Shown here: in pieces, positions 17,354 through 25,371 of the stretch
Layout: each line of letters opens with the position of its first letter
Position numbering within the stretch: position 1 is the first letter of the stretch
Origin: Thiocapsa marina 5811
Lineage (GTDB): Bacteria > Pseudomonadota > Gammaproteobacteria > Chromatiales > Chromatiaceae
Reading direction: 5' to 3'
Assembly (NCBI RefSeq): GCF_000223985.1
Contig: NZ_AFWV01000013.1
Coordinates: forward strand, 62,001-126,000
DNA length: 64,000 bases
Notes under the pieces: generated by a model
The model's input: only the letters and a program-made list of their open reading frames with translations
What the model was told of the DNA's origin: nothing
The model's database searches: none
Program-made: the position numbers and the translations under genes

Positions 17354-18877
17354 TCACCGCCCCAGATCCTCGAAATAGAACTCCGAGACCAACCGCTCGA
17401 CGGGGACGTAGTTATCGGTCAAGAGCGGCAGCGCGTCGAAGGCGGTTCCGGTCCGCATCATGGGCTCGGTGACGCGCAGCCAGCGATGATCGAAACCACG
17501 CCGGGCGACGAGCGTCTCGGGCGGCTCGCGGGCATCGCTCGCGGAGATGACGAAGGTCATGCGCTCGGCCTCGGGCGGGACCATGTCCATCCAGACATGC
17601 ACGTGCTCGAACGACTCGGACAAGGTCTTCATCATGCTCTTGACCAAGCGCGGATCCGGAAAGGCGTCCAGGACGTTGAGCAGATAGATCCCGTCCGGGG
17701 CCAGCCGGGATTTTACAAGCTCCGCGTACTCATGGGTCACGAGGTGATAGGGGATGGAGATGTCGTGGAAGGCATCGGAGACGATTACGTCGTAGCACTC
17801 GGAGGGCTCTCGGGTGAGGACGATCCGCGCGTCCGCGTGGACGACGCGCATCCCTTCGGTGTCCAGGAACAGCCCATCTTCGGCCGTGCGCGTGACCAGC
17901 GGGTCCAGCTCGGCGACGGCGACGGTCGCGTTCGGGGTCCGCGAGCGGACCGAGCGGGGCAGGGTGTAGGCGCCGCCGCCCGCGAAGAACCAGCGTAGCG
18001 TCTCGGCCTTGTCTTCTCCGAAGTGCTCGAGTGCGAGCTCGTCCATCAACTGCACATAGGGGGAGATCAGCATGCCGGGCTCGCTATCGTGATTGGTGCC
18101 GTGGATGAGATGGTCCAGCACCAGGCTGCGCGCGACGCCGAGGGGAGCGCGTTCGGAATCGTCGATGACCCGAATGCAGAAATAGTTGCTTTCGCGGTCG
18201 CAGGGATTGGAGAAGCCGTTGCGCGCATCCGTGACCAGGATCAGACCGACCGCCGCGACCAGCGCGGCGACGGGCGCCACGCGCGAGCGCCCTTTGAAAA
18301 ACGGCAGTGCGAGCAGAAAGAGCCCGAGCGCGGTCCCGATGACGATGCCGCGCGTGCCCAGATACTGGATCAGCACGTAGCCCGTGATGAAGGTGCCCAG
18401 AATGCTGCCCAGCGCCGCCAGCGCGTGCATGCGTCCGACGATATGGCCGGTGCGTCGATCCATCCCCAGGGCCAGCGTCGTCAGAAGCGGCGTCACCACA
18501 CCGAGCAACACGGCCGGCATGAAGAAGAGCGCGAGGACATAGAAAAAGCTCGCGCCCAGCAGGGTCATCTCGCGCGCCTCGATGAGCGGTGCGACCAGCG
18601 TCAAGAGGAAGAGGATGCCGAGACTGAAGAGCCCGGCCAGCGCCAGCGTGATGCCGGCCGCCAGCTCGTTGCCGCCGCGATCGGCCCAGATGCCGCCGAG
18701 CCAGTTTCCGAGCGACAACCCGGCGAGGATGACGCCGATGATGGCGGTCCAGGTGTAGAGCGACACCCCGACGTACGGCGCGATCAGGCGGCCCGCGAGG
18801 ATCTCCAGGACCAGAAGGAAGGCCGAGCTGAGAAAAATGGTGACGCCGTACCAGGTGATGCGCAGACGGTCGGACAC
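17354..18877 (-). CDS. Fused membrane / spermidine-synthase-like protein
   Basis: 507 aa from GTG 18877, chosen for the GGAG 6 nt upstream; a TTG 11 codons earlier is in frame. The N-terminal half (about 1-220) has seven or eight hydrophobic helices including FLLVLEILAGRLIAPYVGVS and IIGVILAGLSLGNWLGG, as in the 'fused MFS/spermidine synthase' family. The C-terminal half is a spermidine-synthase-like Rossmann methyltransferase fold (FAGGGAYTLPRS, VAVAELDPLV, VVHADAR, YDVIVSDAFHD). The glycine-rich loop and the acidic residue after it are present. Substrate is unknown; it may not be a polyamine. Confidence 0.82.
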   Translation of the reverse strand: MSDRLRITWYGVTIFLSSAFLLVLEILAGRLIAPYVGVSLYTWTAIIGVILAGLSLGNWLGGIWADRGGNELAAGITLALAGLFSLGILFLLTLVAPLIEAREMTLLGASFFYVLALFFMPAVLLGVVTPLLTTLALGMDRRTGHIVGRMHALAALGSILGTFITGYVLIQYLGTRGIVIGTALGLFLLALPFFKGRSRVAPVAALVAAVGLILVTDARNGFSNPCDRESNYFCIRVIDDSERAPLGVARSLVLDHLIHGTNHDSEPGMLISPYVQLMDELALEHFGEDKAETLRWFFAGGGAYTLPRSVRSRTPNATVAVAELDPLVTRTAEDGLFLDTEGMRVVHADARIVLTREPSECYDVIVSDAFHDISIPYHLVTHEYAELVKSRLAPDGIYLLNVLDAFPDPRLVKSMMKTLSESFEHVHVWMDMVPPEAERMTFVISASDAREPPETLVARRGFDHRWLRVTEPMMRTGTAFDALPLLTDNYVPVERLVSEFYFEDLGR

Positions 18878-18972
18878 GATGGACTCCGAGAGTGGGCGAT
18901 CGGTCCGCAAGGATAGCGAAGGGCGGGATCCTCCACCAGAGGACCGTCCGGGCGTGTTGGGCTGGTGGATCT

Positions 18973-19150
18973 TAAACCGCGCCCGGTGCGGTATGCGGCA
19001 TGTGTTGGACTGGTTTGGCTATGCCAGCTCCGACGACTGTTGGAGTTGGCGCGGTTTAACGTATCAAAAAATAAAAAATTCCAGACTGCGCCTCACTGGG
19101 ATCGAGGATGTCTCAGAATCTATATGCACGATGCTTGCAGTCGTCCTTGT
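18973..19150 (+). repeat. Composite TAAACCGCG repeat: B (reverse) + AT spacer + decayed A
   Basis: An intact type B unit at 18973-19058, a roughly 25-bp AT-rich spacer, then about 65 bp resembling type A (CGCCTCACTGGGATC, GAGGATGTCTC) whose right terminus is lost around 19150. Confidence 0.8.
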
Positions 19151-19554
19151 CCCCGGCGAGACCGCCGGAAGGCCCTAACGGCGCTCACGTCGGCGTTTGA
19201 CCTCCGCCCATCCGAGAGGCGCTATGCCGGCGCGTCAAGCGACTGGAAGCCGCTTCGACGCCCAGCAGAAGCGGGTTCAGGGCGGGTTGCTAGAGCGTCG
19301 CGTGGAGCGCGAGCCTGCCGATTGTGGCTCCGGTGGAAGAGGACGACTGCAAGTCGTCTATCCCGGGAGGTGTCGCCGCTTCGCGACGACGGTTGGCGTT
19401 ACTTCCGGCCGGTCATCTACGCAAGGTGCGAGCGGGGAGTCCATGCGTATCGGGACAAGGCACGCCGGCGAGGCCCACCGTCCCCTCCCGTAAGTGGGCG
19501 CAACGCCGCGGCGGTGCGGAGCGGGTCCGGAGTCGGACCCACACTCGTCATGCG
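19151..19554. other. Unexplained intergenic stretch
   Basis: About 400 bp between the repeat and the DUF4340 gene. Open frames cross it on both strands, but none gives a recognisable protein or a plausible start. It contains a GACGACT-GCA-AGTCGTC inverted repeat near 19346 and several other short GC-rich hairpins. It could be a structured RNA or a decayed element; I cannot say which. Confidence 0.4.
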
Positions 19555-20619
19555 TCATTCGGCGGGTTGCGGCTCCTCGCTCAGCTCCTCCGGCATCGGC
19601 GGTGTCTCCGGGGGGCTCGAGGGCTCGACGCTTGCGGATGGATCGGCCGAGTCGTCGGCCCCAAGAAGATCCGCGACCTCGATGTCGAGCAATTCCCCGA
19701 GATCGAATTCGGAGAGTTTGAAGAACCAGGGCCGATCGGCAGCCTTCAGGACATAGTCCTGGCTATCCTCGGCCTGCGAGATCCGATAGCGCCGCTTCGA
19801 TCCGTCGGCGAGCCCGATCTCGAGATCCATCAGGGGATCCTGCTGACGGTAGGCGGGATCATCCACGACACCGAGCACGCCCCGGTAACCCAGATTGGCG
19901 AGGCGCAGCACCAGGGCCGAGACCGTCTCTTCATCGATCGGCCGATCCTCGTCCGCGAGCGCCCAGACGCCCGCTTCGTCCTTGCTCAGAATCCACTCGT
20001 TAGCGGCGATGCGGGTGATCTGCTCGCCCTCCAAGCGCAGCAGCCCGACCTCGATCCAATCATCTCGTCGCGCGGAGACGTCGGACAAGGCGAGCCGCAG
20101 CTCATAGACGGCCGGCTCCCCCGGGAGGCGCGCGAAGACGCGCCGGAAGCCGGGCGAGTCTCCGATCAGGAGACCGGCGATCGGTCCCGCCTCGCCGTCG
20201 AGCGTCAGGCGTCGCTCGAAGGCGTCGTCGGCGACCTTGAAGCGCTCGCGGGCCTCTTCGCTGGTGGCGATCGGAAGGGGTCGCTTCAGCGCGGTAAGCT
20301 CCTCGAGGACTTGCTCGACCTTGGCGCTCTGAACCGGGAGCTCGTCCAGATCCACGTCGACCCAGGTGTCGTTGCGGCGAACCAGGGTCACGGACTCGGT
20401 CCCGTCACCGTTCTCGATGCGCAGGGACTGGACCTGATCGGGCGCAATCCCGAGCAGCGGAATGTCCGCGGCGCTCGGTGCGAGTGCGCGACCGCCCCCC
20501 AGATTCAAACCGAGTGCGAGCAGGATCTGCAGGACCAGCAACCCGGCCAGCCCCATGACGATCGGCGCGAGCAGGTCCGGGCGCCAGCCGGTGTCGGATT
20601 GAACACTCATGTCGGTCAT
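19555..20619 (-). CDS. DUF4340 domain protein of the Gld-like ABC module
   Basis: 354 aa from ATG 20619 (MTDMSVQ); the open frame upstream runs into a repeat and is not used. One TM helix near residues 20-42 (LAPIVMGLAGLLVLQILLAL) is followed by a periplasmic beta-rich DUF4340 region (LRIENGDGTESVTLVRRND, ADRPWFFKLSEFDLGELL) and an acidic, Pro/Ser-rich tail. DUF4340 proteins regularly follow GldG-type proteins in proteobacteria; the function is unknown. It forms the last gene of the leftward run ABC ATPase / permease-GldG / DUF4340, though a composite repeat separates it from the fusion gene. Confidence 0.83.
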   Translation of the reverse strand: MTDMSVQSDTGWRPDLLAPIVMGLAGLLVLQILLALGLNLGGGRALAPSAADIPLLGIAPDQVQSLRIENGDGTESVTLVRRNDTWVDVDLDELPVQSAKVEQVLEELTALKRPLPIATSEEARERFKVADDAFERRLTLDGEAGPIAGLLIGDSPGFRRVFARLPGEPAVYELRLALSDVSARRDDWIEVGLLRLEGEQITRIAANEWILSKDEAGVWALADEDRPIDEETVSALVLRLANLGYRGVLGVVDDPAYRQQDPLMDLEIGLADGSKRRYRISQAEDSQDYVLKAADRPWFFKLSEFDLGELLDIEVADLLGADDSADPSASVEPSSPPETPPMPEELSEEPQPAE

Positions 20620-20627
20620 TCTCGTCT

Positions 20628-20819
20628 TAAACCGCGCTCGGCGCGGCATGCGAAGGTTTTGGATGGGATCGGCCCCGGCAGATCTGAAGACCGCCGGAGC
20701 TAGCGCGGTTTAAGGTATTAAAAAGTTTATTATTTTAAACCGCGTCTCTGCTAAGGGTTGTGGTTGTACCAAACGTCGAACTGACTCGAAAGTTAGCATG
20801 TCGCTCTGGACGCGGTTTA
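20628..20819 (+). repeat. Composite TAAACCGCG repeat: B (reverse) + AT spacer + A
   Basis: Type B 20628-20712, a 23-bp AT-rich spacer, type A 20736-20819. It lies within the leftward ABC operon, between the permease-GldG gene and the DUF4340 gene. Confidence 0.92.
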
Positions 20820-20827
20820 ACCCGGGA

Positions 20828-23752
20828 TCAAGCACGCGGAAGATCGCCCAGAATCGCCTCGTCGGTTCGCTCGCGCCGTGCCCTGGAGCGTCGGTACAGC
20901 CAATACACCAAGGCCAGACCGGCGAGCGCCAGGACATAGTTCAGGGTCTCCCAGAAGAGGCGACCCTCGCGGCCTACCGGCTCGAGCAGCCGGTTGAACT
21001 GACCGCGTCCGCGCAGCGTGAGCAGGCCTCGATCCTCCAGTGACCAGTCGACGGCGTTTTGGATCAGCTCCAGCGGTTTGAGATAACGGCTCTGGGTGGC
21101 CTCGGTCGCCAGACTGATGGCGGTATCCGAGAGGAAGGTCGAAGAGCCGATCAGGATCAGGCGCGCCGATGCGGGCGAGCTCTCCACGACGCCCGAGATG
21201 ACAGGGGTCTTCTCCTCGACAGGTTCGCCAGTGTCGGGGTCGATCGCGTGCGCGTCGGCGTCTTCAGGCGCGGTCTCTTCGGACGGCGTGTCTTCCAGAA
21301 GCGGCGAGGGACGCCCCGCGAAGGCCGAGTCGAAGTGTCCCTCGACCGCGACGGCGAGCACTCGGCTGCCGCGATCCTCGCCGCGCGCGAAACCGAGAGT
21401 GCCGTGGGTCTCGAAGTCGGGCTGCATGTTCTCCGATTCGCTGGTCCAGGACCCGGACGAGCTGCGGATCAGCTCGATCACGCGCCGATCGGCATTCTTC
21501 TCGGCATCGACCTGAATCGGCGATGACCAGTTCATGGTGATCTGGCCGAGGCCCGAGGTGATTCCGGAGTCCTGCGCAAGTCCGTCGCTGCGGACATCCG
21601 GGAAATAGGGATAGTCGAGCGTCTGAATCTCTTCGACGGTGAAGCCACCCAGATCGCGCTGCACCGGGATCGGAAAGGGTGTGTTCTTAGGGTCGAGCAC
21701 CAGGCTCGGCTCGAGTGTTACGCCCTGATGGGCGAGCCAGTCTTCCAACCCGGTCGGGGCGGCTTGCGCCGCGATCGAGCCCCCGGCCAGGTCCAGATCG
21801 AAGCTGGATGCGGCCAGGATGACGGTCCCGCCCTGCATCAGGAATTGGTCGATGGCGAACTGCTGGCGCTCGTCCAGGGCCTCGGGTCCCACCACCATCA
21901 ATAGATCCGTCTCTTCGGGGACCTGGCCGGACGTGAGATCGGTCTCGCGCAGGTTGAATCCGGTGCGCAGGGTCTCCTGCAACAGGCCGTAACCGGGCCC
22001 GGCGGCCGGCTCGCCGAACATCCCCGGGGTCGACGGCGGCGTGTAGAGCGCGATGGTGCGCAACACGCCCGGTGCGAATCGCTTGATGCCGGCCTCGATG
22101 GTGCGTGTCAGACCCGCCCGATCGAGCGACTCGGGGAGCGGAACCGGAACGGCCTGATCGCCGGATTCGAGCACCATGTAAAAATAGAAGGGCGTGGGAT
22201 CGAGCAGGCTGACCACCAGCGGCTCGAAGCCGAACTGTTCGGCGATCGTTTGGGCCAGCGCGCCGTCGCCGGCCGCAGGATCCTGGATCTCGAAGTGGAA
22301 GCGCTCGCCGCCCTTCGCCGCCAGCTCCGAGAGGATCGACTCCAGGTCGGCACGTAGCTCGGGCAAGGGCTCGGGCAGGCGATCGGCCGGCGAGATGAAG
22401 CCGCGGAAATGCACCGGTTCGGTCAGATTTGCGAAGAGATCACCGGCGCCTTGATAGCCGTAGAGAACCTTGCGGATCACGCGGGTGAGGTCGTACTCGG
22501 GGTTGCGCAGACGCACGTCCAGATCGGTCTCGCCCTGGACCTTCACGTCGATCAGGTCCTGAAAGCCGAGCGTCTCGAACTGATCGCCGTACTTGATCAA
22601 GAGGTCGAAATAGGAGTTGACCACGGAGGCCTGATACTTGGTCGCGGTCTGGAAGGCGACGGGGCGGATCCCGTATTGCTCGCCGGCCTCGCGCTCGAGC
22701 TCGGGCGAGCGTTGAGGATCGACGAACTCGACCTGCACTCGGCCGCCGCCCGCGATCTGATATTCACGCAGCAGATCTCGAATCTGGGGAACCAACGGGG
22801 CCAGCAAAGGGTGCGTGTCCGCGCTGAAATAGCCGCGGATCAGGAGCGGCTCCTGTAGCTGACCGAGATAGGTTCGGGTCGCCTCCGAGATCGAATAGAC
22901 GCGGCCCTCGGTGAGATCCACGCGTGCATTGCCGATCGCGCCGAGCCAGAGGTTCGCCGCCAAGAGGTTGGCGACCGCGAGCCCGGTCACCAGGGTCCAG
23001 CGTCGATGATGCCGCCGGTTGGCGTCCGATTCGGCCCAGCGCAGCCGCTCCAGACTGTAGAGGGTGAGGGCGAGGAAGGCGCCGACGATGCTCAGGTAGT
23101 AGACGAGATCGCGTAGATCGATCACACCGCGCGTGACGGACTCGAAGCGCGAGCCGCTGCCGATGAGTCGGAGCAGCTCGCCGCCGCCGTGCCCGACCAG
23201 TCCGGTCAGCGCAGGGGTGCCGATCAAATAGAGGAGGGCGCCGACCAAGGTGGTCCCGATCAGGGCGACGATCGGGTTGTCGGTGCGCGAGGAGACGAAC
23301 AGACCAATCGCAAGGTAGGCCGAGGCCAGCAGCAGTGTCGCCAGATAGGCCCCGATCACCGGGCCCCAGTCCATCGGCCCGAGGACCGAAACGGTCAGCG
23401 GGATCGGCAGCGTCAGCGCCAAGGCAATCGCGACCAGTGCCAGACCCGCGAGGAACTTGCCGAGGACCAGATGCAGGGTCGGCACCGGCAGGGTCATGAG
23501 TGTTTCGAGCGTCCCGGCGCGTCGCTCCTCGCTCCAGAGGCGCATGGTCAGGGCGGCGCAGAGAAAGATCAGCAGCACGGGCATCCAGTCGAACAGGGGG
23601 CGCGCATCGGCGATGTTGCGCGCAAAGAAGGCATCGACCCAGAAGAAAACGAAGAGCGAGACCGCCAGGAAGGCGCCGATGAAGAGATAGGCGACCGGGG
23701 AGCCGAAGAAGGCGCCGAGCTCGCGGCGCGCGACGCGCAGGATGTCAGACAT
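20828..23752 (-). CDS. ABC-2 permease fused to GldG-like auxiliary protein
   Basis: 974 aa. Residues 1-245 are an ABC-2 permease of GldF type (ARRELGAFFGSPVAYLFIGAF, six hydrophobic helices). After a TM helix near 265 comes a GldG/DUF4350-like extracytoplasmic region (RVDLTEGRVYSISEATRTYL, LLREYQIAGGGRVQVEFVDP, VVGPEALDERQQFAIDQFL), ending in a final TM (VLALAGLALVYWLYRRSR). In Bacteroidetes GldF and GldG are separate proteins of a gliding-associated ABC system; in proteobacteria the fused form is common but its substrate is unknown. Its start overlaps the end of the ATPase gene by 8 bp, so the two are translationally coupled. Confidence 0.88.
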   Translation of the reverse strand: MSDILRVARRELGAFFGSPVAYLFIGAFLAVSLFVFFWVDAFFARNIADARPLFDWMPVLLIFLCAALTMRLWSEERRAGTLETLMTLPVPTLHLVLGKFLAGLALVAIALALTLPIPLTVSVLGPMDWGPVIGAYLATLLLASAYLAIGLFVSSRTDNPIVALIGTTLVGALLYLIGTPALTGLVGHGGGELLRLIGSGSRFESVTRGVIDLRDLVYYLSIVGAFLALTLYSLERLRWAESDANRRHHRRWTLVTGLAVANLLAANLWLGAIGNARVDLTEGRVYSISEATRTYLGQLQEPLLIRGYFSADTHPLLAPLVPQIRDLLREYQIAGGGRVQVEFVDPQRSPELEREAGEQYGIRPVAFQTATKYQASVVNSYFDLLIKYGDQFETLGFQDLIDVKVQGETDLDVRLRNPEYDLTRVIRKVLYGYQGAGDLFANLTEPVHFRGFISPADRLPEPLPELRADLESILSELAAKGGERFHFEIQDPAAGDGALAQTIAEQFGFEPLVVSLLDPTPFYFYMVLESGDQAVPVPLPESLDRAGLTRTIEAGIKRFAPGVLRTIALYTPPSTPGMFGEPAAGPGYGLLQETLRTGFNLRETDLTSGQVPEETDLLMVVGPEALDERQQFAIDQFLMQGGTVILAASSFDLDLAGGSIAAQAAPTGLEDWLAHQGVTLEPSLVLDPKNTPFPIPVQRDLGGFTVEEIQTLDYPYFPDVRSDGLAQDSGITSGLGQITMNWSSPIQVDAEKNADRRVIELIRSSSGSWTSESENMQPDFETHGTLGFARGEDRGSRVLAVAVEGHFDSAFAGRPSPLLEDTPSEETAPEDADAHAIDPDTGEPVEEKTPVISGVVESSPASARLILIGSSTFLSDTAISLATEATQSRYLKPLELIQNAVDWSLEDRGLLTLRGRGQFNRLLEPVGREGRLFWETLNYVLALAGLALVYWLYRRSRARRERTDEAILGDLPRA

Positions 23753-24683
23753 GAGCCACCTCCATCTGCTCCAAGGTCACGGCCCCGAAGAGGTCTTCGA
23801 GGTCACGACGCTCGGGTGCGAGCGCGTAGAGGTTCCAGGGTTGTCGGCCGAGTGCCTTCGCGACCACAGGCGCGAGCGCCTGCGGATCCTCAGCGCTCAG
23901 GGCGAAATGGCGAAGCCCCGCGTCTCCGTCCCAAGACTCTACGGCCGTGACCCCCTCGATCCGTGCGAGCACCGGCCGCGCCTCCTCTGCCGCGCGGTCG
24001 AGCGTGACGAGCAGCCGCTTGGGCCGCCCGATGGCATCCAGCGCGCTGTCGAGCGCCAGTTGTCCGCCGCGCATGATGAGCACCCGGCTGCACACCGCCT
24101 CGACCTCCTGCAGGACGTGGGTGGAGATGATCAGGGTCGCGTCCTTGGCCAGCTCGCGGACCAGGCTGCGCATGTGCTGGATCTGCGAGGGGTCCAGGCC
24201 GTTGGTCGGCTCGTCCAGGATCAGGATGGCAGGCTCGTGGAGGATCGCCTGGGCGACGCCGACGCGCTGGCGATAGCCGCGCGAGAGGGTGGCGATGGTC
24301 GCGGTCGCCTTCGGGCCGAGGTCCGTGCGCTCGATCGCCCGGCGGATGGCTGCGGGACGGCGGTTGTCGGGCATGCCGTGCAGTGCGGCCTGATAGTCCA
24401 GGTAGTCGATCACCCGCATCTCGGGATAGAGCGGGCAGTTCTCGGGCAAATAGCCGATGCGCCGTTGCGCCTCGCGCCTCTGCTCGGCGATGTCCAGAGC
24501 GTCGATGCGGATCGAGCCGCTGCTCGGCTCCAGATAACCGGTCATCATCTTCATGATGGTGGTCTTGCCGGCCCCGTTGTGGCCGAGCAGACCGACGATC
24601 TCGCCGCGGCCGATGTCGAACGACACCTGTTGAACCGCCTTGAGCTCGCCGTAGCTGCGACTCAGCTCGCGAACCTCGATCAT
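23745..24683 (-). CDS. ABC transporter ATP-binding protein (GldA-like)
   Basis: 312 aa from ATG 24683, supported by AGGAG 5 nt upstream; the open frame continues upstream through a repeat but is not needed. Walker A is GHNGAGKTT, the signature reads LSRGYRQRVGVAQAI, Walker B is ILILDEPTNGLDP, and the H-loop lies in IISTHVLQE. The C-terminal extension after about 215 is typical of CcmA/GldA ATPases that energise ABC-2 exporters. It powers the permease-GldG fusion encoded immediately downstream. Confidence 0.92.
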   Translation of the reverse strand: MIEVRELSRSYGELKAVQQVSFDIGRGEIVGLLGHNGAGKTTIMKMMTGYLEPSSGSIRIDALDIAEQRREAQRRIGYLPENCPLYPEMRVIDYLDYQAALHGMPDNRRPAAIRRAIERTDLGPKATATIATLSRGYRQRVGVAQAILHEPAILILDEPTNGLDPSQIQHMRSLVRELAKDATLIISTHVLQEVEAVCSRVLIMRGGQLALDSALDAIGRPKRLLVTLDRAAEEARPVLARIEGVTAVESWDGDAGLRHFALSAEDPQALAPVVAKALGRQPWNLYALAPERRDLEDLFGAVTLEQMEVAHV

Positions 24684-24695
24684 GATGTCTCCTGC

Positions 24696-24780
24696 TGAAC
24701 CGCGTCCCGGGCACTCGACGTCGGAATCGTCCGGGATCGGGCCTCGGCGATTCCGGGTCCGTCGGAGCGGACGCGGTTCA
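24696..24780 (+). repeat. TAAACCGCG-family repeat, type A, diverged
   Basis: 85 bp from TGAACCGCGTCC to GGACGCGGTTCA, just upstream of the GldA-like gene ribosome-binding site. Termini have T-to-G or T-to-C changes and the interior is diverged. A fragment AAACCGCGTCGAGGATC follows at about 24802. Confidence 0.65.
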
Positions 24781-24975
24781 GGACTTTTTTGTTGGGAATG
24801 GAAACCGCGTCGAGGATCGAGCGATTCGCTAACGCCGTGTCCTGTCTCGGGACAAACTCGGCTCATCGGATCTTGGCGCGGTCGAGCGTCCGCCGGGTCT
24901 CGGACGCCGTTCGGGCGCGAATTTCACCCGAGGCGGGCTCGGTATGCAAGACCCACGCATTGTTCATCATCCAGG

Positions 24976-25058
24976 CCGTAGGGTGGACGAGCGAGAGCGA
25001 AGTCCACCGAACCCCGCGCTGGCGCTGGTGGACTGCGCCGTGCTTGTCCACCCTACGG
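24976..25058. repeat. Nested palindromic repeat (GTAGGGTGGAC type)
   Basis: Outer arms CCGTAGGGTGGACGAGC (24976-24992) and GCTTGTCCACCCTACGG (25042-25058) pair with one mismatch. Inside, AGTCCACC and GGTGGACT form a second hairpin. Similar GTAGGGTGGAC palindromes are scattered through many bacterial genomes. The 490-bp gap around it (24684-25173) holds this element and the type A repeat but no gene that I can support. Confidence 0.85.
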
Positions 25059-25173
25059 CGACCTGGCCGGGTTCATGATCAAGCATTAAGGCGCCTTGAG
25101 ACGATCGGATCGCGCATGGGCGACCAGCTCGCAGCCGGGATGGGCAAGCGACCGTGCCGCCGTCCGCAGGGTG

Positions 25174-25371
25174 TCAATCGCCGTCACGCTCCAGGGTGAT
25201 GACCAGGTCGTCTTCCAGGTCCGGGTCCATGGCGACCTGGACGACGATCGGTGCGCAGCAGACCTGGCAGTCTTCAATGTAGGTCTGGGGAACGGCGCTC
25301 AGGTCGATCGTGAGCTCGATCGGGGCGTCGCACCAGGGACAACGGGCGTCGCGGGCCTCAAGTGGATTCAT
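25174..25371 (-). CDS. CPXCG-motif cysteine-rich zinc-ribbon protein
   Basis: 65 aa from ATG 25371. Two knuckles, CPWC (Cys11, Cys14) and CQVCC (Cys35, Cys38, Cys39), are separated by EDxx-like acidic sequence (VPQTYIEDCQVC), matching the Cys-rich CPXCG family of small proteobacterial proteins. The tail is very acidic (DPDLEDDLVITLERDGD). The function is unknown; the cysteines probably bind Zn. It overlaps the 3' end of zwf by 14 bp, so it is the last gene of the zwf transcript. Confidence 0.88.
   Translation of the reverse strand: MNPLEARDARCPWCDAPIELTIDLSAVPQTYIEDCQVCCAPIVVQVAMDPDLEDDLVITLERDGD

Noticed and set aside
19151-19554. Group II intron, RNase P RNA or tmRNA
   Set aside because: I looked for a group II domain V hairpin and for conserved RNase P and tmRNA sequence blocks and found none.
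18965-19756. A 263-codon plus-strand frame across the repeat and the unexplained stretch
   Set aside because: It begins inside a repeat unit, ends antisense to DUF4340, has no ribosome-binding site and no protein-like features.
23889-24714. Large minus-strand alternate frame over the GldA-like ATPase
   Set aside because: Arg/Pro-rich shadow of the ATPase reading frame, whose Walker motifs are intact.
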